Shown: piece by piece, positions 1 through 5,357 of the stretch
Position numbering within the stretch: position 1 is the stretch's first letter
Layout: each line of letters opens with the position of its first letter
From: an uncultured Bacilli bacterium
GTDB lineage: Bacteria; Bacillota_I; Bacilli_A; RF39; UBA660
Length of the DNA stretch: 18,220 nucleotides
Assembly (NCBI GenBank): GCA_934096015.1
Contig: CAKOLD010000018.1
Location: forward strand, 1 to 18,220
Direction: 5' to 3'
Program-made: the position numbers and the translations under genes
Notes under the pieces: generated by a model
Database searches by the model: none
Told to the model about the DNA's origin: nothing
What the model saw: only the letters and a program-made list of their open reading frames with translations

Positions 1-1101
1 CTCACCTGGTTTTGTTGTTAAATGATTTTCTTTTTCACGGCCAAGAATATTAACAGGTCTAGGTTTGAAGTTCATACCCATAGAATCAAAATATTCCATT
101 AATTGTTTTGGATAATGAACATTATGTTGTCCTATAGTACAAACAGCACCATCTATATATATTCCATTATCTCTCAATTTTTTAATACCTTTTTCTATTC
201 TATCATAGGCACCTTTACCAGTAATATCAACTCTAGTTTGATCTGTCATTTCTTTGGGGCCATCTAAACTAACACCAACACTAACATTATATTCTTTTAC
301 TAGAGAAATTAAATCATCAGTAACAGATACGCAATTTATTTCAGTTCTATATTTTACTAATTTATCATACTTTGATTTTACTTGTTCAACCTTTTCAATA
401 AACTTTCTCATACCAGGAACATTTGTTGAAGCTTCACCACCTTGAAATTCAAAAGTAATTACTTTTACTTGTGGCATTGATAACATACTGTCAATTGTTG
501 CATCCATAACATCTTCTGTCATATTTTCACCTTTAAATGGTCCACAATCGGCAAAACAATATTTGCATCTCAAATTACAGCCAGTAGTAATATTAACAAC
601 AATTACACTAGGATAATCAGCTGGTAATGGAAAATCAAATTCGACTTCAGTTTTTCCCTCTTCTTCAGCAAGACCTCTAATAAATAAGCTCAACCAATCA
701 GATTTAGATAAATCACCATTTTCATACTTTTCATATTCTTCTTCAGTTAAAGCCATCCAAGATCCATATTCAGGATTAATTAAGATTTTAAACATCTCAT
801 TTTCAACTTTTAGTGGAAATGTTTCAACTTTAGATGACTTTATAAAGTTTTTCTTCATTAAATCAAAGTTAGGATCTATTTCAAAGTCATCACAATTCTT
901 ATCAGCTGCTAATCCCATTAAAAATAGTTTTTCCCACTCTATCTCATTAAATAAATTTTTATCATACTTTTCATATTCTTTTTCAGATAAATTTATTTCA
1001 GCATTATTTGTTGTGTTTCTTAACACATACTCATTATTTCTTTTTTCTACAACAACATTTTTTGATTTTTCATATTCGCGACTTAACCACGGACTTCTCA
1101 T
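1..1101 (-). CDS. Radical SAM peptide maturase (RiPP-type), C-terminus beyond left edge
   Basis: I translated this from the start codon at 1101 to the window edge: 367 residues with no stop. GGAGG at 1107-1111 sits 5 nt upstream. The CxxxCxxC cluster-binding motif is TGCNLRCKYCF (Cys175, Cys179, Cys182), with an extra Cys186. GGEAS (221-225) and SLDGP (278-282) follow, as in the anSME/SPASM peptide-maturase branch of radical SAM enzymes. The first ~165 residues hold two similar modules: INLSEKEYEKY...WEKLFLMGLA (about 36-65) and MALTEEEYEKY...WLSLFIRGLA (about 116-145). They resemble duplicated PqqD/RRE-like peptide-recognition domains. The missing C-terminus would be expected to carry a SPASM or twitch cluster domain. 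The precursor-like gene lies 108 nt upstream on the same strand. Radical SAM assignment is near certain; peptide modification is inferred from context; the chemistry is unknown. Confidence 0.9.
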   Translation of the reverse strand, partial: MRSPWLSREYEKSKNVVVEKRNNEYVLRNTTNNAEINLSEKEYEKYDKNLFNEIEWEKLFLMGLAADKNCDDFEIDPNFDLMKKNFIKSSKVETFPLKVENEMFKILINPEYGSWMALTEEEYEKYENGDLSKSDWLSLFIRGLAEEEGKTEVEFDFPLPADYPSVIVVNITTGCNLRCKYCFADCGPFKGENMTEDVMDATIDSMLSMPQVKVITFEFQGGEASTNVPGMRKFIEKVEQVKSKYDKLVKYRTEINCVSVTDDLISLVKEYNVSVGVSLDGPKEMTDQTRVDITGKGAYDRIEKGIKKLRDNGIYIDGAVCTIGQHNVHYPKQLMEYFDSMGMNFKPRPVNILGREKENHLTTKPGE

Positions 1102-1141
1102 ATTTACCTCCAATAATAAATACACAACATAGGGTAAATTT

Positions 1142-1189
1142 AATTATTTAATTATTTAATTATTTAATTATTTAATTATTTAATTATTT
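1142..1189. repeat. Six perfect tandem copies of an 8-bp unit (aattattt)
   Basis: Six exact copies of aattattt run head to tail, with partial units on both sides. They lie in the untranslated gap between the precursor peptide gene and the maturase gene. Perfect short tandem arrays are prone to replication slippage. Here copy number would change the spacing between the two genes without shifting a reading frame. There are no unique spacers, so this is not a CRISPR array. Confidence 0.97.
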
Positions 1190-1209
1190 AATTTTTTTGT
1201 TTTAATAAA

Positions 1210-1344
1210 TTATTTATGTGTGTGGGTTCCACAACCGTCGTAACCCAATCCAATTTTATTTCCAAAAGAAATTTTAATTTTTTGGTCTGAAAGTTTTGTT
1301 TTTAGATTTTTTACAATATCATTTTTTAATTGCACTTTTTTCAT
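1210..1344 (-). CDS. Putative RiPP precursor peptide, 44 aa, Cys/His tail
   Basis: This 44-residue ORF was found by hand. Translation starts at the codon ending at 1344, 8 nt after a strong GGAGG (1353-1357), and stops with TAA at 1210-1212. The N-terminal ~30 residues are charged and Lys-rich (MKKVQLKNDIVKNLKTKL...), like a leader peptide. The C-terminus is different in character: a Gly-rich stretch, then GLGYDGCGTHTHK, with one Cys, two His and two Thr that could be modified or bind metal. The radical SAM gene follows on the same strand. Small size, strong ribosome binding site, bipartite composition and position all fit a radical SAM-modified precursor. I do not recognise the family: it is not the six-Cys SCIFF type, and it only loosely recalls the DGMCG end of mycofactocin precursors. 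Any cleavage site is unclear. Confidence 0.75.
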   Translation of the reverse strand: MKKVQLKNDIVKNLKTKLSDQKIKISFGNKIGLGYDGCGTHTHK

Positions 1345-1422
1345 TTAAAAATCCTCCTTTCACGCACTATTTTTTTATATATTAACACATAGTAATAAAA
1401 CCTATGTTGTGTATAATTTTTC

Positions 1423-1473
1423 AAAAAAAGGGAACAAAAAGCATATAGTTTGCCTCATGTTCCCTATTTTTTT
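1423..1473 (-). terminator. Terminator-like hairpin in the RiPP operon leader (candidate attenuator)
   Basis: GGGAACA at 1430-1436 and TGTTCCC at 1458-1464 form a 7-bp stem with a 21-nt loop. Read on the minus strand, the stem is followed directly by seven T residues, as in an intrinsic terminator; A/T flanks could also let it act on the plus strand. It lies between the promoter at 1525-1553 and the precursor gene. An upstream leader segment (AGTTTGCC on the minus strand, 1499-1506) is exactly complementary to GGCAAACT in the loop (1447-1454), so an alternative fold exists. Premature termination control is an inference. Confidence 0.6.
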
Positions 1474-1524
1474 ACAATATACAATTTTTCATCTAATGGG
1501 CAAACTTCCCAAAACTTGTATTCT

Positions 1525-1553
1525 ATTCTACATTATTTACCTTAATAAGTCAA
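1525..1553 (-). promoter_or_regulatory. Sigma-A-type promoter for the precursor/maturase operon
   Basis: On the minus strand TTGACT (1548-1553) is separated by exactly 17 nt from TAGAAT (1525-1530). Transcription would start near 1518, giving a leader of about 175 nt before the precursor start codon. It lies just downstream of the ppdK terminator, so the operon is expected to be transcribed independently. Confidence 0.65.
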
Positions 1554-1560
1554 TAAATTT

Positions 1561-1617
1561 TATTGCTCCAAATTTTCTACAAATTGAGCTTATATTATTG
1601 CTCCAAATTGAGCTTAT
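1561..1617. repeat. Interleaved direct repeats and dyads upstream of the RiPP promoter
   Basis: TATTGCTCCAAATT occurs at 1561-1574 and 1596-1609, and AAATTGAGCTTAT at 1581-1593 and 1605-1617. In the second copy the two overlap to give the dyad GCTCcaaattGAGC (1600-1613); in the first copy the half-sites are pushed apart by about 11 bp (1565-1589). The block begins just upstream of the -35 element at 1548-1553. That is a plausible activator or repressor position, but no regulator gene is in the window. Confidence 0.6.
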
Positions 1618-1635
1618 TATATTTTTTCACATAAA

Positions 1636-1673
1636 AAGACTGAGATTTGCGACATAAAAGTCATCTCAGTCTT
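1636..1673 (-). terminator. Intrinsic terminator downstream of ppdK
   Basis: AAGACTGAGAT (1636-1646) and ATCTCAGTCTT (1663-1673) form a perfect 11-bp stem. On the minus strand it runs into a short T tract. It lies about 140 nt beyond the ppdK stop and separates ppdK from the RiPP operon. Confidence 0.8.
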
Positions 1674-1757
1674 AAAATTATATATAAACATCAAGAATAA
1701 TTGGTTTTTTAATGACTATATTTTTACATTCAGGTATATCGTTTCTATACCTTGTAA

Positions 1758-1780
1758 TATCATCATTCGTAATGATGATA
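1758..1780. repeat. Perfect 10-bp hairpin without U-tract, 3' of ppdK
   Basis: TATCATCATT and AATGATGATA flank a 3-nt loop, 28 nt past the ppdK stop. No T run follows on either strand, so it is not a standard intrinsic terminator. It may protect the ppdK 3' end or be a protein-binding dyad. Apart from this and the terminator at 1636-1673, I see nothing else in the 1674-1808 gap. Confidence 0.6.
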
Positions 1781-1808
1781 CAGCTTAAAAACACTTTTAA
1801 TCTTTTAT

Positions 1809-4442
1809 CTACTTTTGCGTTTTTGACTTGATAGCGGCTTGTGCAGCAGCTAATCTTGCTATTGGAACTCTAAATGGAGAGCAAGATACGTAATCTAATC
1901 CAATATTATGACAGAATTCTACACTAGCAGGATCTCCACCATGTTCACCACATATACCAACATGTAAATTTTCATTAACTGGTTTTCCTAGTTTAATAGC
2001 CATTTCCATTAATTTTCCTACACCTTTTTGATCTAGTTTAGCAAATGGGTCATTTTCTAGAATTTTTGAATCATAATATGATCCTAAGAACTTACCTGCG
2101 TCATCTCTAGAGAATCCAAATGTCATTTGAGTTAAATCGTTTGTACCAAAACAGAAGAAATCTGCATGTTTAGCAATTTCATCGGCAGTTAATGCTGCAC
2201 GAGGAATTTCGATCATTGTACCAACTTCGTATTTTAAGTCGCTTCCTGCAGATTTAATTTCTTCATCAGCAGTATCAACTACGATCTTTTTAACGTATTC
2301 TAATTCTTTAACTTCACAAATTAATGGAATCATAATTTGTGGAATAACTTTCCAATCTTTGTGTTTCTTTTGAACATTTATAGCAGCACGAATAACAGCT
2401 TTTGTTTGCATTTTAGCAATTTCTGGATAAGTAACTGCTAATCTACATCCACGATGTCCCATCATTGGGTTAACTTCGTGTAATGAAGATATTAAGTTTT
2501 TAATATATTCAACTGTTTTTCCTTGAGCTTTTGCTAATTTTTTAATGTCTTCTTCACTAGTTGGAACAAATTCGTGTAGAGGAGGATCCAAATATCTAAT
2601 AGTTACTGGGCATCCTTCTAATGCTTCATATAATTCTTCAAAGTCTCCTTGTTGATATGGAAGGATTTTTTCTAATGCTGCTTCTCTTTCTTCTACAGTG
2701 TCAGCACAGATCATTTCTCTAAATGCTGCTATTCTATCGCTTTCAAAGAACATATGCTCAGTACGACATAAACCAATTCCTTCTGCACCTAATTCACGGG
2801 CTTTTTTTGCATCTTTTGGAGTATCTGCATTTGTCATAACTTTTAGTTTTCTGAATTCGTCAGCCCACTTCATAACTCTGCCAAATTCTCCAGCAATTGT
2901 AGCATCAACAGTTTTAATTATACCATCATAAATATTACCAGTTGTACCATCTAGAGAAATATAGTCTCCTTCATGATATGTTTTACCAGCTAAAGTAAAT
3001 TGTTTATTTTCTTCGTCCATGATGATTTCACCACATCCTGAAACACAACATGTTCCCATTCCACGAGCAACTACTGCTGCATGGCTTGTCATACCACCAC
3101 GAACTGTTAAAATACCTTGACTAGCTTTCATTCCAGTAATATCTTCTGGAGATGTTTCTAAACGAACTAAAACAACTTTTTCTCCTTTTTCATTCCAAAT
3201 TTCAGCATCTTCAGCAGTAAATACTATTTTACCACATGCTGCTCCTGGAGATGCTCCTAAGCCTTTTCCAACTGGTGTAGCTTTCTTTAATTCATTTTTA
3301 TCAAATTGTGGATGAAGTAAGGTATCTAGATTTCTTGGATCTATCATTGCTACTGCTTCTTCAGGAGTACGCATTCCTTCATCAACTAAATCACAAGCTA
3401 TTTTTAAAGCAGCTTGAGCTGTTCTTTTACCATTTCTTGTTTGTAACATATAAAGTTTTCCGTGTTCAACAGTAAACTCCATATCTTGCATGTCACGATA
3501 ATGATTTTCTAGAGTTTCACAAACTTTTTTGAATTCTTCAAAAGCTTCTGGGAATTTATTTTCCATTTCGCTAATTTTCATTGGAGTTCTAACTCCAGCA
3601 ACTACGTCTTCTCCTTGAGCATTTGTTAAGAATTCTCCGAATAAACCTTTTTCTCCTGTAGCTGGATCACGTGTAAAGGCAACTCCTGTACCACAATCAT
3701 CACCCATGTTTCCAAAGGCCATTGATTGAACGTTTACGGCAGTTCCCCATGAATAAGGAATATCATTGTCTCTTCTATATACATTGGCTCTTGGATTATC
3801 CCATGAACGGAATACAGCTTTTACTGCTCCCATTAATTGTTCTTTTGGATCAGTTGGGAATTCTTTACCAATTTTTGATTTGTATTCTTCTTTAAATAGA
3901 CGTGCTAATTCTTTTAAATCATCGGCATCTAATTCAATGTCTTGTTTAACACCTTTTTTAGCTTTCATTTCATCAATTAGTTGTTCAAAGTATTTTTTAC
4001 CAACTTCCATAACTACGTCTGAATACATTTGGATGAATCTTCTATAACAATCCCATGCCCATCTTGGATTATTAGATTTTTCTGCTATTACATTAACTAC
4101 ATCTTCATTTAATCCTAAGTTAAGAATGGTATCCATCATTCCTGGCATACTTGCTCTTGCTCCAGAACGAACTGAAACAAGTAATGGATTTTCTTTATCG
4201 CCAAATTTCTTACCAGTCATTTCTTCTAATTTGACTATGTAATCATTAATTTGGTTTTGAATTTCTTCACTAATTTCTCTTCCATCATCATAGTACTTAG
4301 TACATGCTTCGGTAGTAATTGTGAAACCTTGTGGTACTGGAAGACCAATGCTAGTCATTTCAGCTAAATTAGCACCTTTACCACCAAGAAGGTTTCTCAT
4401 GTCTTTATTTCCTTCTTTGAAGGAATATACATATTTTGTCAT
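1809..4442 (-). CDS. ppdK: Pyruvate, phosphate dikinase
   Basis: The enzyme interconverts ATP, phosphate and pyruvate with AMP, pyrophosphate and phosphoenolpyruvate in the cytoplasm. In many anaerobes it is a glycolytic step that saves energy through pyrophosphate. At 877 residues it is full family length. The N-terminal ATP-grasp region begins with LLGGKGANLAEM and includes SVRSGARASMPGMMDT. The phosphohistidine motif GGMTSHAAVVARGMG places the catalytic His at 454. The C-terminal PEP/pyruvate barrel has FGTNDLTQMTFGFSRDD and ICGEHGGDP with the catalytic Cys831. All key residues are intact. AAGGAGG lies 7 nt before the start codon. It is transcribed alone, between the rplS terminator and its own terminator. 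The Thr two residues before the catalytic His is the residue phosphorylated in plant enzymes; no regulator gene is seen here. Confidence 0.98.
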   Translation of the reverse strand: MTKYVYSFKEGNKDMRNLLGGKGANLAEMTSIGLPVPQGFTITTEACTKYYDDGREISEEIQNQINDYIVKLEEMTGKKFGDKENPLLVSVRSGARASMPGMMDTILNLGLNEDVVNVIAEKSNNPRWAWDCYRRFIQMYSDVVMEVGKKYFEQLIDEMKAKKGVKQDIELDADDLKELARLFKEEYKSKIGKEFPTDPKEQLMGAVKAVFRSWDNPRANVYRRDNDIPYSWGTAVNVQSMAFGNMGDDCGTGVAFTRDPATGEKGLFGEFLTNAQGEDVVAGVRTPMKISEMENKFPEAFEEFKKVCETLENHYRDMQDMEFTVEHGKLYMLQTRNGKRTAQAALKIACDLVDEGMRTPEEAVAMIDPRNLDTLLHPQFDKNELKKATPVGKGLGASPGAACGKIVFTAEDAEIWNEKGEKVVLVRLETSPEDITGMKASQGILTVRGGMTSHAAVVARGMGTCCVSGCGEIIMDEENKQFTLAGKTYHEGDYISLDGTTGNIYDGIIKTVDATIAGEFGRVMKWADEFRKLKVMTNADTPKDAKKARELGAEGIGLCRTEHMFFESDRIAAFREMICADTVEEREAALEKILPYQQGDFEELYEALEGCPVTIRYLDPPLHEFVPTSEEDIKKLAKAQGKTVEYIKNLISSLHEVNPMMGHRGCRLAVTYPEIAKMQTKAVIRAAINVQKKHKDWKVIPQIMIPLICEVKELEYVKKIVVDTADEEIKSAGSDLKYEVGTMIEIPRAALTADEIAKHADFFCFGTNDLTQMTFGFSRDDAGKFLGSYYDSKILENDPFAKLDQKGVGKLMEMAIKLGKPVNENLHVGICGEHGGDPASVEFCHNIGLDYVSCSPFRVPIARLAAAQAAIKSKTQK

Positions 4443-4469
4443 AACTTATCCTCCTTATCTGACTTTTTT

Positions 4470-4499
4470 ATTATATCAAAAAAAAAAATATTAAATCAA
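4470..4499 (-). promoter_or_regulatory. Probable ppdK promoter
   Basis: TATAAT on the minus strand (4470-4475) lies 18 nt downstream of TTGATT (4494-4499). The -35 hexamer falls within the rplS terminator hairpin, so terminator and promoter share DNA. A short leader of about 20 nt containing AAGGAGG follows. Confidence 0.6.
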
Positions 4500-4518
4500 T
4501 GGAATTTAATATTTTTTT
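4482..4518 (-). terminator. Intrinsic terminator of rplS
   Basis: AAATATTAAAT (4486-4496) pairs with ATTTAATATTT (4504-4514), and flanking A/T bases can extend the stem to about 15 bp. On the minus strand a long T run follows. It begins about 12 nt after the rplS stop. Confidence 0.75.
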
Positions 4519-4529
4519 ATAAATAAGTA

Positions 4530-4868
4530 TTAATTTCTTTCTTTTACTTTGTATTCTTTTTCCATACCTTTTAAGAAAGATAATTTTTTTCTTCTTACTT
4601 TTCCCTTTTTTATAACAGTAATACTATTAATTTTTGGACTATTTACTGGGAATATTCTTTCTACTCCAATACCAAAACTTTTCTTTCTAACAGTGAAAGT
4701 TTTAGCAACTCCACCACCAGTCATGTTTGATACTAATCCTTCAAATGCTTGAATTCTTTCTTTTTTACCTTCACGAATCCAAACTTCAACTCTAACAGTA
4801 TCTCCTACTCTAAATTCAGGAACGTCAGTTTTAATTTGTTTTTTGTTAATTTTTTCAATTAAATTCAT
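4530..4868 (-). CDS. rplS: Large ribosomal subunit protein bL19
   Basis: bL19 sits at the interface of the two ribosomal subunits. The 112-residue product has normal family length. Recognisable stretches are PEFRVGDTVRVEVWIREG near the N-terminus, RIQAFEGLV, TFTVRKKSFGIGVERIFP in the middle, and VRRKKLSFLKG near the basic C-terminus. AAAGGA precedes the start by about 10 nt. In Bacillus rplS follows trmD; here the upstream neighbour is a small unknown protein, and rplS has its own promoter, leader and terminator, so it is a single-gene unit. Confidence 0.98.
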   Translation of the reverse strand: MNLIEKINKKQIKTDVPEFRVGDTVRVEVWIREGKKERIQAFEGLVSNMTGGGVAKTFTVRKKSFGIGVERIFPVNSPKINSITVIKKGKVRRKKLSFLKGMEKEYKVKERN

Positions 4869-4945
4869 ACGTGCGTTTCCTTTCTAAAAATATTCTAAAT
4901 AATCATATCTATGTAGCGGATTATCAGGCTTTTTTACAAAAAGCA
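4869..4945 (-). promoter_or_regulatory. Candidate L19-type autoregulatory leader of rplS
   Basis: The transcript predicted from the promoter at 4951-4980 has a leader of about 75 nt, long for this window. It starts with a hairpin (GCTTTTT / AAAAAGC, about 4932-4944) that has no U tract, followed by CCTGATAATCCGCTACATAG. L19 leaders are a known group of Firmicute ribosomal-protein leader RNAs in which L19 is thought to repress its own mRNA. I cannot run the covariance model, so the match is an inference from position and structure. Confidence 0.4.
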
Positions 4946-4950
4946 AATGT

Positions 4951-4980
4951 ATTATAGCATATAATTATATTCTCTTGCAA
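4951..4980 (-). promoter_or_regulatory. Promoter of rplS
   Basis: TATAAT on the minus strand (4951-4956) with TTGCAA (4975-4980) 18 nt upstream. The -35 hexamer lies inside the last codons of the upstream gene that stops at 4965. Confidence 0.7.
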
Positions 4981-5312
4981 GCTTTTTTAGTATTATCTTC
5001 GATATAACTTGCTAATCCTTCATAGTATTTTAAAAGTACATTTGGATCAGTTCCTTGTTTTTCTAATTGCTCTATCCTATTATAATTATCTCTTACTTTT
5101 TCTTTTATTTCTAAATCTGTTAAATCATCAAAAGATTTTAATATATAATTTTTTTTAATAATTAATTTACTTTTATCTAATACTATTGCATGATTAGGTA
5201 TAATATCTATGATTGATGATATTGAATCTTTTAAAATATTAATCATTGTTTCTTTATAAAATTTTACTGTACCTATTTTTTTTCCTGAATTAAAAACTTC
5301 AAATTTTTTCAT
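4965..5312 (-). CDS. Hypothetical protein, 115 aa
   Basis: I do not recognise this protein. It begins MKKFEVFNSGKKIGTVKFYK, has a mixed alpha/beta-looking N-terminal half, and ends in a charged helical half (about residues 66-115). There is no signal peptide, membrane segment or metal motif, so it is probably cytoplasmic. AGGTG lies 6 nt before the start codon. It has its own promoter with a -35 element overlapping the mtaB stop, and no obvious terminator before rplS, so some read-through into rplS is possible. Proper codon usage, ribosome binding site and promoter support a real gene. Confidence 0.8.
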   Translation of the reverse strand: MKKFEVFNSGKKIGTVKFYKETMINILKDSISSIIDIIPNHAIVLDKSKLIIKKNYILKSFDDLTDLEIKEKVRDNYNRIEQLEKQGTDPNVLLKYYEGLASYIEDNTKKACKRI

Positions 5313-5328
5313 TTTTTCACCTGTTTAA

Positions 5329-5357
5329 ATTATATATAATATATGATTATTAATCAA
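5329..5357 (-). promoter_or_regulatory. Promoter of the 115-aa hypothetical gene
   Basis: TTGATT (minus strand, 5352-5357) is spaced 17 nt from TATAAT (5329-5334). The -35 hexamer shares a base with the TAA stop codon of mtaB (5350-5352). Confidence 0.65.

Larger units (their letters stand above)
1120..1414. repeat. 14-bp perfect inverted repeat bracketing the precursor gene
   Basis: ATACACAACATAGG at 1120-1133 is the exact reverse complement of CCTATGTTGTGTAT at 1401-1414, and the match ends cleanly on both sides. The arms enclose 267 bp containing the whole precursor gene, its ribosome binding site and the tandem repeat. One arm is in the leader upstream of the precursor; the other is 8 nt upstream of the maturase ribosome binding site. 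In a transcript running from the promoter at 1525-1553 the arms could pair as a 14-bp stem. As DNA they could be two sites for one regulator, or inversion sites. The function is not known. Confidence 0.9.

Noticed and set aside
254..445. Plus-strand 63-codon ORF
   Set aside because: It is antisense to the conserved radical SAM domain, which is clearly the real coding frame.
1142..1189. CRISPR-like array
   Set aside because: The units are 8 bp and contiguous, with no spacers and no cas genes.
1210..1344. Precursor as a mycofactocin- or SCIFF-type peptide
   Set aside because: It lacks the C-terminal Val-Tyr of mycofactocin and the six cysteines of SCIFF; the similarity is limited to a DG-C-G-like string.
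1120..1414. Insertion-sequence remnant with terminal inverted repeats
   Set aside because: The segment holds no transposase fragment, the interior is the precursor gene and a tandem repeat, and no target-site duplication is seen outside the arms.
1418..1480. Leader peptides in the RiPP operon leader (a 6-codon and an 18-codon minus-strand ORF)
   Set aside because: Neither has a properly spaced ribosome binding site, and neither shows an obvious run of regulatory codons.
1409..1657. Plus-strand 82-codon hydrophobic ORF
   Set aside because: It has no ribosome binding site, runs antisense through the RiPP promoter, leader hairpin and ppdK terminator, and its composition is what AT-rich non-coding DNA gives.
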